44,420 bases of DNA from JAGWNR01 sp964565685 (GTDB lineage Bacteria > Patescibacteriota > Minisyncoccia > Phycocordibacterales > PALSA-1337), in contig CAZMFR010000008.1 of NCBI GenBank assembly GCA_964565685.1, positions 1 to 44,420 of the forward strand. The letters are read 5' to 3'. The position numbers were made by a program, and so were the translations under genes. Shown here piece after piece: positions 30,955 through 37,881 of this stretch (the first letter of the stretch is position 1; every line of letters starts with the position of its first letter). Below the pieces are notes generated by a model that was not told the DNA's origin, searched no databases, and worked only from the letters and a program-made list of their open reading frames with translations.

Positions 30955-31022
30955 TTAAAGTCAAAACAATATAATAGAATTCATTGGCTTTCGACTATAG
31001 ACTAGGAACTTTCGACTAAATA
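30955..31022. repeat. AAAGTC-type repeat before the 31026 gene
   Basis: Contains GACTAGGAACTTTCGAC (31000-31016), 15 of 17 identical to 17680-17696. It lies directly before the DUF5666 gene. Confidence 0.5.
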
Positions 31023-31025
31023 TAA

Positions 31026-31454
31026 ATGAACAAGAAATCAACGCAGGTCATTTTCGCAATAATTATCGCAGTGGTCTTCTTTGGCGCTGGCTGGGGCATC
31101 GCGAGCTCGTCTTCTTCGGCATCCGGCTCTGCCACATCAGCTCGTAGCTCTTATGGCAGTGGTTCATTCTCCGGCGCGATGGGAACGCATGCCCGCACCG
31201 GCGGAACAGGATTGGTCGTCGGCACCGTCGTATCGGTAGACCCTACTTCCATCAGCGTACAACTGCCGAATTCCACTTCGACCACAGCGACGACCGGCTC
31301 GACCGTCGTGCTATATTCCGATGGCACCAGCATAATAAAGAGCGTCATCGGCTCGCCAGCAGACTTGACAGTCGGTGAAAACGTGGCTATCAGCGGCACA
31401 GCGAATTCAGACGGAAGCATGAGCGCAAGCGAAATACAGATACGTCCAGAGTAA
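31026..31454 (+). CDS. secreted or anchored DUF5666 protein, 142 aa
   Basis: An N-terminal signal anchor (VIFAIIIAVVFFGAGWGIA, 8-26), a Ser/Gly-rich linker (27-60), then a DUF5666 beta domain 'GLVVGTVVSVDPTSISVQLPNSTSTTATTGSTVVLYSDGTSIIKSVIGSPADLTVGENVAISGTANSDGSMSASEIQI'. This fold is common in extracytoplasmic proteins of CPR and other bacteria; the function is unknown. It resembles the 22072 protein only in this domain. The 21-bp palindrome copy 2 begins 5 bp after the stop codon. Confidence 0.8.
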   Translation: MNKKSTQVIFAIIIAVVFFGAGWGIASSSSSASGSATSARSSYGSGSFSGAMGTHARTGGTGLVVGTVVSVDPTSISVQLPNSTSTTATTGSTVVLYSDGTSIIKSVIGSPADLTVGENVAISGTANSDGSMSASEIQIRPE

Positions 31455-31458
31455 TGTT

Positions 31459-31479
31459 GTCCAAGGGTAGCCCTTGGAC
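31459..31479. repeat. 21-bp palindrome, copy 2
   Basis: Identical to 15085-15105. It ends 5 bp before the extended -10 box (31485-31493) of the SDR gene. Confidence 0.9.
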
Positions 31480-31484
31480 AAAAA

Positions 31485-31493
31485 TGTTATAAT
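31485..31493 (+). promoter_or_regulatory. extended -10 promoter of the SDR gene, leaderless geometry
   Basis: TGTTATAAT, 7 nt before the ATG at 31501. Its -35 position lies inside the 21-bp palindrome. Confidence 0.7.
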
Positions 31494-31500
31494 AAAAGCC

Positions 31501-32187
31501 ATGAAAACCGTTCTCATAACAGGCGTCTCGCGAGGCATCGGCAAGGCGCTCGCCCAGAGATTCTTGGCCGAGGGATATATGGTCATAGGTGCTTCAGAAA
31601 CTGGCTCCGTTGATTATTCGGCTGTGAATCTCAAGGTCCTTGAACTCGACCTGACCTCGGATAATTCTATTAATAAATGTGCCGAGCAGATCGCCAAACA
31701 AAATCCTAAAATTGATATTCTCGTCAATTGCGCAGGAGTACTAAAAGACAACGATGATACAAAACTCGTCATCGAAAAACTGCGCGAGACTCTGGAAGTG
31801 AACCTCATCGGTACTGCCGACTTCACAGAACATGTTGTGGCTATGATGAACAAGGGCGGCCATATCGTCAATGTTTCTTCGCAAGCAGGGTCGCTCGAAG
31901 ACATCGAAGCTTTCACGCATACTCATGCGCCGCTTCGCTATCCCGCTTACAAAATATCCAAGTGTGCCTTGAACATGTACACCCGCACATTAGCGCTTCG
32001 GCTCAAATACGAGGACGAACGAGGCATCGTCGTCTCTTCCATCCATCCCGGCTGGGTGCGCACCGACATGGGCGGCGATGAGGCGCCTACGACGCCCGAA
32101 GAAGCCGCAAACGACATCTACGAGCTCGCCATCTCGCATCCAGAGACAGGCCAGTTCTGGTACAAAGGGAAAAAATATCCTTGGTAA
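31501..32187 (+). CDS. short-chain dehydrogenase/reductase
   Basis: NAD(P)-dependent oxidoreductase, 228 aa from ATG 31501 (MKTVLITGVSRGIGKALAQ); the longer reading from 31474 would start upstream of the promoter. Cofactor motif TGVSRGIG (7-14), 'ILVNCAGVL' (about 79-87), catalytic Ser in 'IVNVSSQAGS', and Tyr/Lys in 'YPAYKISKCALNMYTRTLA'. 'SIHPGWVRTDMGG' is the usual motif after the active site. This is a classical SDR; the substrate is unknown. Confidence 0.92.
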   Translation: MKTVLITGVSRGIGKALAQRFLAEGYMVIGASETGSVDYSAVNLKVLELDLTSDNSINKCAEQIAKQNPKIDILVNCAGVLKDNDDTKLVIEKLRETLEVNLIGTADFTEHVVAMMNKGGHIVNVSSQAGSLEDIEAFTHTHAPLRYPAYKISKCALNMYTRTLALRLKYEDERGIVVSSIHPGWVRTDMGGDEAPTTPEEAANDIYELAISHPETGQFWYKGKKYPW

Positions 32188-32241
32188 GTTGGCTTCCATA
32201 AGGAAACTGCCCCGCTCGCTCTTGCTATTTTTTGATCTTTG

Positions 32242-32270
32242 AATATTGAATTAAATTTTAATCCAATAAA
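32242..32270. repeat. AT-rich palindrome, degraded copy 3
   Basis: ATTGAATTAAA / TTTTAATCCAAT. Same core as 15155 and 20665 with one mismatch in the left arm. It lies 15 bp before the ATG at 32285. Confidence 0.7.
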
Positions 32271-32284
32271 TCGTATAAGGTAAT

Positions 32285-32542
32285 ATGCATGATCCTATAG
32301 CGTCATCCACATCGTATCTTCATATTTGTAGTAGAATAGAGGCACATATAAAAACAATCCGTAAGCATTTTATTATAATCGCCGCCGCGGCTTTTATCAT
32401 AGTGGTTGCGGCCCTCCACCACTTCAAAGCTCTAGAGCGACATAGCCGACAGCTAGCGACATATCTTCACAATAACAACAAGTATTTCTATGACTTAGAT
32501 CAGCGGACGACAGATACGTACCTGTCGAACATATTCGACTAG
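32285..32542 (+). CDS. small single-span membrane protein, 85 aa
   Basis: A polar N-terminus (MHDPIASSTSYLHICSRIEAHIKTIRK) is followed by a membrane span (about 29-46, FIIIAAAAFIIVVAAL) and a polar tail with Tyr/Asn/Asp. No family is recognised. An AAGG site lies a few bases before the ATG. It ends immediately before the stop of the convergent nuclease gene. Confidence 0.55.
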   Translation: MHDPIASSTSYLHICSRIEAHIKTIRKHFIIIAAAAFIIVVAALHHFKALERHSRQLATYLHNNNKYFYDLDQRTTDTYLSNIFD

Positions 32543-33316
32543 TTATTTCTTTACCGCCGGCTTCCCTGCGACTTTCCCTATCGCATCTATATACGCGCAA
32601 TAGTCGCAATTCGGCTTGGCCTTCGGGATGCGCGGATCGTCTAGGCATTTTTTGATCAAGAGGATCGTTTTCTCGATCCAACTATCGTCGCCTTTATAGG
32701 CGATCAGGGTGATATCGAATTCCAGCCGTGCATCAAAATCCTTGCGGTCCGTCTTGCCATTGCAGTATACAAAATATCCAGTGTCAGAGACGCGATAGCC
32801 GTTCCGGCGCAAGAGCCATTGATAGACCTCCATCTGCCGCTTGTAGCCGTTCTGCCACTCCTTGTCTAGCGCAGTAATCTCTTCATCTTTTGACGTCGAC
32901 TTGTAATCGACGATAATGTATTCGCCTTTCGAATTGATCCACAGGTCGTCGATGGCGCCAAAGATGAGCAGATTAGTCGGCTCGTGCAAGTATTGGATGC
33001 CGGTGAAATTATGTCGCCACTCCTCGAGGTTTTCGTGCGCAGCCGGCATGGCGTCGATACCATATTTTTCGATGAGAGGATGCACTGTGCCGATCACACG
33101 ATGGATGTCGAATTCTTTTTTGAGCAAAGTATCGACAGCGCTATTCAAGGCAAAAGGAAAGCCCGGCGGCCTCCCCACCCCTAGCCGGCGATCGATATAA
33201 AAACAGCGCGGGCATTCGACGAAAAGGTCTATTTTAGACCGCGACAATTTGAACGGTTCTGCCGCCTTTGGATCATATAAACGAAAAGTCCGTTGTGGTT
33301 TGTAATATATAGACAT
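32543..33316 (-). CDS. RecB/Cas4-like PD-(D/E)XK nuclease
   Basis: From ATG 33316 (MSIYYKPQRTFRLYD) 257 aa. It opens with 'FKLSRSKIDLFVECPRCFYIDRRLGVGR' typical of RecB-family nucleases (CPRC at 35-38), continues with the catalytic set 'LIFGAIDDLWINSKGEYIIVDYKST' (Asp123, Asp137, Lys139), then 'RQMEVYQWLLRRNGYRV' and ends with a second Cys pair 'PNCDYCAYID'. Two CxxC pairs suggest an iron-sulfur cluster as in Cas4 and AddB, but no cas gene is nearby. Its role is probably DNA repair or processing. The mRNA is predicted leaderless: an extended -10 box ends 6 nt before the ATG. Confidence 0.85.
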   Translation of the reverse strand: MSIYYKPQRTFRLYDPKAAEPFKLSRSKIDLFVECPRCFYIDRRLGVGRPPGFPFALNSAVDTLLKKEFDIHRVIGTVHPLIEKYGIDAMPAAHENLEEWRHNFTGIQYLHEPTNLLIFGAIDDLWINSKGEYIIVDYKSTSKDEEITALDKEWQNGYKRQMEVYQWLLRRNGYRVSDTGYFVYCNGKTDRKDFDARLEFDITLIAYKGDDSWIEKTILLIKKCLDDPRIPKAKPNCDYCAYIDAIGKVAGKPAVKK

Positions 33317-33322
33317 GTATAT

Positions 33323-33331
33323 AGTATAGCA
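33323..33331 (-). promoter_or_regulatory. extended -10 promoter of the RecB-like gene, leaderless geometry
   Basis: TGCTATACT on the minus strand, exactly 6 nt before the ATG, with the 21-bp palindrome 4 bp upstream. Confidence 0.7.
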
Positions 33332-33335
33332 TTTT

Positions 33336-33356
33336 GTCCAAGGGCTACCCTTGGAC
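33336..33356. repeat. 21-bp palindrome, copy 3
   Basis: Same arms with a CTA loop on the plus strand, i.e. the TAG loop when read in the direction of the minus-strand nuclease gene. Confidence 0.9.
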
Positions 33357-33385
33357 AAAAAAACCCCGCCTCGTTTCCAAGGCGG
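33357..33385 (-). terminator. intrinsic terminator of the 33421 gene
   Basis: Stem CCGCCT / AGGCGG (33366-33385) followed on the minus strand by GGTTTTTTT. Confidence 0.85.
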
Positions 33386-33420
33386 AGTTGTGGTGACAGA
33401 ATCACAGCATGGCTAGATGC

Positions 33421-33969
33421 TCAACCGAGACTGGCGCTGGCCAGTTCGTTGAAGCTTTTGAATTCCCTCGTCTTTGACTTTTGCGAGGGAGCCGTGGCAG
33501 TAGCATGCTTTTGCATGCCAGCTACTACAGCTTGCTTGCATTTGGCGAGCCGTGCCATGAACCGTTCACTGCGGCTCATATGGTCGCGACCGCCGAGCTT
33601 GATCGTTTCGAGCACCGCATCCCATTCGGATTTAAATGCCCAACTATTTATACGATACGCGCCGTTATCGGCACGATAAACTTCCAAGACAACAGCATCG
33701 GTGTGCTGAGCACGCCGATCAACGATGGTCTCCGAAAACTGCGGCTTCCTCGCGCCGCTTTCGATGATCGCGCACGGACCGGTTCCAGCCAAGAGAGAAA
33801 AGCCCTTGGGCTTGCCGCCGCCGAGAAAGTTGTCCACCACGGCAATTCCAAAACCATTCCGATTCAATGGCTGCGTAATAAAGCCGGTAACAACTTTTGT
33901 TTTCGGTGCATCACCAATTTCCAAGACAAGCTTTTCAGCCGTCTTGCTTCCGTTTAACGTATTTTTCAT
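33421..33969 (-). CDS. hypothetical protein, 182 aa
   Basis: The start is ATG 33969 (MKNTLNGSKTAEKLVLEIG), with GGAGG about 10 nt upstream; an open frame of 44 codons before it would overlap the promoter. The protein is mixed alpha/beta ('VVTGFITQPLNRNGFGIAVVDNFLGGGKPKGFSLLAGTGPCAIIE'), then a basic helical tail with Lys/Arg/Ala. No family is recognised. Its promoter at 34032-34060 is the closest to consensus in the window. Confidence 0.7.
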   Translation of the reverse strand: MKNTLNGSKTAEKLVLEIGDAPKTKVVTGFITQPLNRNGFGIAVVDNFLGGGKPKGFSLLAGTGPCAIIESGARKPQFSETIVDRRAQHTDAVVLEVYRADNGAYRINSWAFKSEWDAVLETIKLGGRDHMSRSERFMARLAKCKQAVVAGMQKHATATAPSQKSKTREFKSFNELASASLG

Positions 33970-34031
33970 TTTCAATGTCCTCCAAAACTGCGTTATATAA
34001 AGCCGCGACCGGTTCTTCACCAAGTCTGACT

Positions 34032-34060
34032 TTACCTCCCTATTATAGCAAATGATTGAC
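34032..34060 (-). promoter_or_regulatory. consensus sigma-70-type promoter with extended -10
   Basis: On the minus strand TTGACA, 17-bp spacer ending TGC, TATAAT. It drives the 33421-33969 gene with a leader of roughly 60 nt ending in GGAGG. Coordinates are approximate to a base or two. Confidence 0.85.
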
Positions 34061-34078
34061 ATAATGTCAATAGCATGT

Positions 34079-34525
34079 TTACACAGGCATACCATGGGCA
34101 TTCTTGCCCTCGCCCCGTTCCATCTCCCTTAAACTTTTTCTCAATTCCTTCCAATCAGGCACCGTTTCGGCTACCAACGCCCAAAAGCCGCCGCCGTGAT
34201 TGAATTCCTTTACGTGGCATATCTCATGGACGATGACATAGTCGCGCACTGCAGGAGGCATGAAAGCCAGCTTGTAGTTAAAGTTGAGATTCCCTTTTTT
34301 TGAACAGCTTCCCCAGCGGCTCTTTTGATTGCGAATGGCGATCCGTCCCACAGCTATGCCGTGTCGCGCGGCATAATATCCTAAAAAATAATCGAGCCGC
34401 TCCCGAATGACCGTCCTTGCCGCTTCTTTGTTCGTCTCGTACAGCTTGCGACTGCGCGTGCGAAAGATAGGACGCCGCAAATATGAGAAAGACTGGCCGG
34501 CAAAAATATTCTTCAAACTATTCAT
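34079..34525 (-). CDS. YgjP/DUF45-like zinc metallopeptidase
   Basis: Protein of 148 aa of the M48-like YgjP group. The metal motif is HEICHVKEFNHGGGFW (HExxH with a third His six residues later). 'RIAIRNQKSRWGSCSKKGNLNFNYKLAFMPPAVRDYVIVHE' is the diagnostic run before it (WGSCS and YVIVHE). Family members are small, with no known substrate. The ATG lies 6 nt from an extended -10 box, again a leaderless arrangement. Confidence 0.9.
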   Translation of the reverse strand: MNSLKNIFAGQSFSYLRRPIFRTRSRKLYETNKEAARTVIRERLDYFLGYYAARHGIAVGRIAIRNQKSRWGSCSKKGNLNFNYKLAFMPPAVRDYVIVHEICHVKEFNHGGGFWALVAETVPDWKELRKSLREMERGEGKNAHGMPV

Positions 34526-34531
34526 TTGCCA

Positions 34532-34540
34532 ATAATAGCA
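34532..34540 (-). promoter_or_regulatory. extended -10 promoter of the YgjP-like gene, leaderless geometry
   Basis: TGCTATTAT on the minus strand, 6 nt before the ATG. Confidence 0.65.
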
Positions 34541-34745
34541 AGTTTTCCCGTCCTCGACAGTCTTTTCAACAATGATATCACTAAAAAATTAAAACGATTT
34601 TATTTTCAATCGTCCAAATCCCATCCGAGCAATTCAATAACTTCCTCTATGATACTATTTTGTGTTTCTCGCGTTTATTTGCAATAATATGCTCTAACCG
34701 ACCCCAGCACATTCCACAGAAAAATAATCAACAGAAAGGCATCAT

Positions 34746-35075
34746 ATGACCGATATTTTTTTGATCGCCCGAATCGGCGAACCGATAAGCAAAATCCACC
34801 GCAATCTTCTGTTCTCGTTGGCACAATATATGTTAAAGATTCGACTGGAAACTGTAGAATTCGAGGTAGAATCTCAATCTGCGACGTTCATCATCGATAC
34901 TGATTTTAAAACCGGTCGGCAAGATTCGGTCGAAGGCATCATCTTTCGGGCTTGCATCCGATGCGATAACGCTACGACACGAGCCATTTTCCTGGCAGAA
35001 TACAGACCTGGCTGGTGCGAACAATATGTCGAAGAGATGCCGTTCCTTGGGATAAACGAAAATTGGAGGAATTGA
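34746..35075 (+). CDS. hypothetical protein, 109 aa
   Basis: Small soluble protein with alternating strands and helices: 'TDIFLIARIGEPISKIHRNLLFSLAQYMLKIRLETVEFEVESQSATFIIDTDF', then 'EGIIFRACIRCDNATTRAIFLAEYRPGWCEQYVEEM'. It has Cys residues near the C-terminus but no clear metal motif. An AGAAAGG site lies 8 nt before the ATG. A terminator follows at 35091. Not recognised. Confidence 0.65.
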   Translation: MTDIFLIARIGEPISKIHRNLLFSLAQYMLKIRLETVEFEVESQSATFIIDTDFKTGRQDSVEGIIFRACIRCDNATTRAIFLAEYRPGWCEQYVEEMPFLGINENWRN

Positions 35076-35090
35076 TCTTCTTGTCTATAG

Positions 35091-35122
35091 AAAACCGCGA
35101 ACTCGACATTTGCGGTTTTTTC
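35091..35122 (+). terminator. intrinsic terminator
   Basis: Stem AAAACCGC / GCGGTTTT (35091-35118) with a T-run; 16 bp after the stop codon at 35075. Confidence 0.8.
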
Positions 35123-35140
35123 TTGCACCAATTTGTCCCA

Positions 35141-35169
35141 TTTACACAAACGGTTATATATGCTATACT
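35141..35169 (+). promoter_or_regulatory. promoter of the 35229 gene
   Basis: TTTACA (35141-35146), 17-bp spacer ending TGC, TATACT (35164-35169). Leader about 53 nt with AAAGGAAAGGA before the ATG. Confidence 0.75.
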
Positions 35170-35228
35170 GATCGCCAGCAGTTTAGCATATCGAAATTTG
35201 AACATCAAAAAAAAAGGAAAGGAACCTT

Positions 35229-35567
35229 ATGGCTATCATAATGAGATCAGGTTATTTCAAGATGAATCCAAAATTCCGCGCGGCACGGATAATCTATAGC
35301 AACGGCAACGAGAGCCAGACGCTCGTCACAAAACGCCAAGCTCTCGAGATCGGCGAGAGCATGATCGGCATTTGTGTGACTTATAATGAATGGCTCGCTA
35401 TCCGAGAACAGATCCATGCGAGCAACCTGCCGGACAAGGACTCCATCCTCGAACACATGTGCAATGAAATGCAAGGAGACCTCGACGAGCTGAAGCATCA
35501 GATCGAAAGGTCCATTCGGTTCGAGAAACGCAATGACAACGACGGCGACGAATGGAAAGACCTTTGA
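35229..35567 (+). CDS. hypothetical protein, 112 aa
   Basis: Soluble protein: beta-rich N-terminus ('MAIIMRSGYFKMNPKFRAARIIYSNGNESQTLVTKRQALEIGESMIGICVTYNEWLAIREQI') and an acidic helical C-terminus rich in Glu and Asp. It has a strong purine-rich ribosome site, its own promoter and a terminator at 35600, so it forms a monocistronic unit. No family is recognised. Confidence 0.7.
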   Translation: MAIIMRSGYFKMNPKFRAARIIYSNGNESQTLVTKRQALEIGESMIGICVTYNEWLAIREQIHASNLPDKDSILEHMCNEMQGDLDELKHQIERSIRFEKRNDNDGDEWKDL

Positions 35568-35599
35568 ATCTCGGTGAATCAGTGACCGACTCAATATCT

Positions 35600-35635
35600 G
35601 CGCAACCTCACCCGGTTGCGCGGTTTTTATTTTTC
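35600..35635 (+). terminator. intrinsic terminator
   Basis: Stem GCGCAACC / GGTTGCGC with a 6-nt loop, followed by GGTTTTTATTTTT. Confidence 0.85.
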
Positions 35636-35837
35636 CTTCATCTCGCCATCCTCTATCGTTGCTCAAAAACAAGAAAGGATAGTGCACTGGACTAATATAT
35701 CCAGTGGTCTGGTTTGGCACGCAAAACTGGACTATGCAAGTGCACGCATTCGGCACAATCTCGACAAAATAGAACTAATACGAGCGGTAGAGCGCATCGG
35801 GCTCTGTGATGGAGCTATTATACCACGACCCTGGTCT
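35636..35837. other. intergenic region, nothing firm
   Basis: About 200 bp between the plus-strand terminator and the stop of the 35838 gene. A palindrome CACTGGA...TCCAGTG lies near 35685-35706. A plus-strand frame starting GTG after AGAAAGGA (about 35683) is open, but it continues over the antisense of the membrane gene and is not called. Confidence 0.5.
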
Positions 35838-36086
35838 TTATCCCCAATGGATCGCCAGATTGACGATCGCGAGGGCGGCGATGAGCGCCCAGACGAGGTT
35901 GAGCCAGAACGGCTGATAGTCGCGCCTCGCCCACGTCTCCGCCGTCACGCCGAGAGCGCCCGTCAGGTTGAGACCTTGATAGGAGAGCGACGCGGGCGAG
36001 AGTACGCCAAAGCTCACCAGCGCGTATGCCGCCACCGTGGCGACGACGCCATACCACCCTATCCACCCGATCGCGCGTTGTTTCAT
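35838..36086 (-). CDS. small CBU_0592-like membrane protein, 82 aa
   Basis: Three spans: 'IGWIGWYGVVATVAAYALVSFGVL' (7-30), 'YQGLNLTGALGVTAETWARR' and 'FWLNLVWALIAALAIVNLAI' (60-80). The pattern YxxLNLxGA...NxxWALIAL fits the small CBU_0592-type family of unknown function. The ATG lies 6 nt from an extended -10 box. Codon use is noticeably more GC-rich than in its neighbours, which may indicate transfer. Confidence 0.75.
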   Translation of the reverse strand: MKQRAIGWIGWYGVVATVAAYALVSFGVLSPASLSYQGLNLTGALGVTAETWARRDYQPFWLNLVWALIAALAIVNLAIHWG

Positions 36087-36092
36087 GGGGAG

Positions 36093-36101
36093 ATTATAGC
36101 A
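36093..36101 (-). promoter_or_regulatory. extended -10 promoter of the 35838 gene, leaderless geometry
   Basis: TGCTATAAT on the minus strand, exactly 6 nt before the ATG at 36086. Confidence 0.7.
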
Positions 36102-36210
36102 GAGATTGCTTCATTATTTTCAAGCATTTCTCGATGTTCTCGCTCTCCCATAGCTCAGCCTCACGGAATATCTGGTCAAAGATGAATTCAGCAATTCTGC
36201 CTTTGATGAA
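36094..36210 (-). pseudogene. fragment of a second copy of the 37503-37871 gene
   Basis: In frame it reads FIKGRIAEFIFDQIFREAELW followed by an unrelated tail and TAA. The first 20 residues match FIKGKITELIFDQMFREAG of the gene at 37503-37871 at both protein and DNA level. The fragment has no start, overlaps the 3' end of the Fic gene region and stops inside the promoter of the 35838 gene. Confidence 0.7.
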
Positions 36211-36217
36211 GCGAATT

Positions 36218-37348
36218 TTATTTAAGAAATATATTCAGATACGCTGAATACACATAGCTCTTGTCGTATAGAGCTTTTTTATTGCGCAGAGAAAGTATGC
36301 CGAGCTTTATGAATCGATCTATGATCTTTTGGGCTCCAGCTCTGGTAAATCCAGTCCAATCCATGATCGTTTTTGTCGTAACAATAGGATTTCCAAAGAG
36401 CCTCGAGAGCACCAGAATGCCGCTTCCCGACTCGCGCTTGCCGAGAGCCTGTATCTTCATCATATCTTTATCGCGCAATTCACGAATCTGTTTTGATATC
36501 GCGATCGATTCATTGGCGGTATCAATGACTCCATCCAGAAAAAACTCGACCCAGCCAAGCGTTTCACCATGATGATATCCATTGAGACAGCTATAGTATA
36601 CTTTCTGGTGCCTCTTGAAATAGGACGAGAGGAAGAGCACTGGCCTTTCAAGAAGGTTTCTGTGGCACAAGAGCATAGTCACAAGCAAGCGTCCGACCCT
36701 GCCATTTCCGTCCAAGAATGGATGGATAGTCTCGAATTGCGCGTGGACAAGAGCGATGTGCACAAGCGGCAAAATATCCTCCTCGTCATGGAGAAAATGC
36801 TCGAGGTCTCCGAGCGACCTCTTCATATCTTCGACAGGCGGCGGCACGAAAGAAGCCTTTGCGGGCGATACTCCGCTGATCCAATTCTGAGACGCTCGAA
36901 ATTGTCCAGGATCAGCAAAGTGCGTCGCTCGGGCTCCGACCATAAGCTTCTCATGAGTCTCGCGGATCAAGCGCAACGACAGTGGAAAGTCTTTCAACCG
37001 TTTGATTCCGTAGTTCAGAGCTTTTATATAGTACAAAATATCGTCTGCATCATTCATATTAGCAGCGACGCCTGCATCTTTTTCTATCGCTTCGACCATC
37101 GAGGCCTGCGTACCTTCGATCTGTGATGAGGATGTCGCATCTTTTGCCACGAACATATTAAGGAAGAAATCGACGTCAGGAAGGGTGTGCGTGATGCCGT
37201 CGAGCTTCCCAATCAATCTGTCTGCTTCTGCAATCTTGACCAAGGTCTTGGGCGGCATGGTAAAAACGCCCTTTGGAGGAAATGGATTGGGCACGAATGC
37301 CTCAAATCCCTGCGGCTGCTTTATATTCTTACCGATCTCTATGTTCAT
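36218..37348 (-). CDS. Fic-family protein (AMPylase type) with N-terminal inhibitory helix
   Basis: Protein of 376 aa. The Fic core has HPFLDGNGRVGR (209-220), the full catalytic motif for transferring AMP (or another nucleotide) to Ser/Thr/Tyr. The inhibitory helix motif (S/T)xxxE(G/N) occurs at SSQIEG (74-79), in front of the core, so this is a class II, intramolecularly regulated Fic. The C-terminal 80 residues form a winged-helix domain ('NPIVTTKTIMDWTGFTRAGAQKIIDRFIKLGILSL'). Chromosomal Fic proteins of this layout often regulate themselves or act in stress responses. A promoter TTGACT-17-TATTAT lies upstream among GTATAC palindromes. Confidence 0.92.
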   Translation of the reverse strand: MNIEIGKNIKQPQGFEAFVPNPFPPKGVFTMPPKTLVKIAEADRLIGKLDGITHTLPDVDFFLNMFVAKDATSSSQIEGTQASMVEAIEKDAGVAANMNDADDILYYIKALNYGIKRLKDFPLSLRLIRETHEKLMVGARATHFADPGQFRASQNWISGVSPAKASFVPPPVEDMKRSLGDLEHFLHDEEDILPLVHIALVHAQFETIHPFLDGNGRVGRLLVTMLLCHRNLLERPVLFLSSYFKRHQKVYYSCLNGYHHGETLGWVEFFLDGVIDTANESIAISKQIRELRDKDMMKIQALGKRESGSGILVLSRLFGNPIVTTKTIMDWTGFTRAGAQKIIDRFIKLGILSLRNKKALYDKSYVYSAYLNIFLK

Positions 37349-37352
37349 GGTT

Positions 37353-37422
37353 AGTATACTTTAACTCTAGTAATAGATACTATAATAGCAATTAGTATAT
37401 ATTGAGTCAAGCGATGTATACT
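37353..37422 (-). promoter_or_regulatory. Fic-gene promoter region with TAGTATA repeats
   Basis: On the minus strand TTGACT, 17-bp spacer ending TGC, TATTAT, with a leader of about 35 nt. Palindromic AGTATACT (37353-37360), TAGTATATA (about 37392-37400) and TGTATACTAG (about 37415-37424) flank it, fitting operators for a self-regulating winged-helix protein. Confidence 0.55.
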
Positions 37423-37502
37423 AGATGACAGCCAAGCTCATTACAACTAGCCATTTGCTCATTATTATTGAAAAATACCACATTACCTTATAAACTCCTT
37501 CA

Positions 37503-37871
37503 TCAGCTCGAGATACTGCTTTTGAATGTCTTTTGATACCCAATGGCTTCCCAGCGCTCTCGTATCTTTTCAACGATTCGGATGAGATCAGCCGGAGAGT
37601 GATTGGCGCGATATTTGACTTCGACCATATAGACCTCGGTCTTGTCCTGCGATATGAGCACGAAATCAGGCGCGCTCCGTACGTTATCCAAAACTGGCCT
37701 GTATTTGACTTCGCTCGAATATTGAGCAAGCTCGGGCAGCGTCCGTTCGTATCCAAATGGCAAGATAGTGAACCGACCAGCCTCACGGAACATCTGATCA
37801 AAGATGAGTTCGGTGATCTTGCCTTTGATGAAGTTTTTTGGCGAATACCTATCATTTTGATGATTAATCAT
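37503..37871 (-). CDS. PD-(D/E)XK-like protein with shifted C-terminus
   Basis: The start is ATG 37871 (MINHQNDRYSPKNF), 10 nt from a weak extended -10 box (TGCTATCGT). The core contains 'APDFVLISQDKTEVYMVEVKYR', i.e. an Asp...Glu-x-Lys set as in PD-(D/E)XK nuclease folds. In frame it ends at 37503 with a low-quality tail (GYQKTFKSSISS). One base away, the DNA continues as WVSKDIQKQYLELMKEFIR and a stop at 37483-37485, which looks like the genuine C-terminus. A one-base indel near GGGTATC, or an internal deletion, probably broke the gene. A fragment of a second copy lies at 36094-36210. Confidence 0.7.
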   Translation of the reverse strand: MINHQNDRYSPKNFIKGKITELIFDQMFREAGRFTILPFGYERTLPELAQYSSEVKYRPVLDNVRSAPDFVLISQDKTEVYMVEVKYRANHSPADLIRIVEKIRERWEAIGYQKTFKSSISS

Positions 37872-37881
37872 GGTAGTAAGT

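Noticed and set aside
32543..33316. Cas4 of a CRISPR system
   Set aside because: No other cas gene or array in the window; a general RecB-like repair nuclease is the simpler reading.
34600..34680. Minus-strand tail reading ...SIIEEVIELLGWDLDD* between the YgjP-like gene and 34746
   Set aside because: Looks like the end of a protein, but only 24 codons are open, after a stop and without start; too little to call.
35616..36185. 189-codon plus-strand frame
   Set aside because: Mostly antisense to the 35838 membrane gene, which has a good promoter; the first 50 codons look somewhat protein-like but have only a doubtful GTG start.
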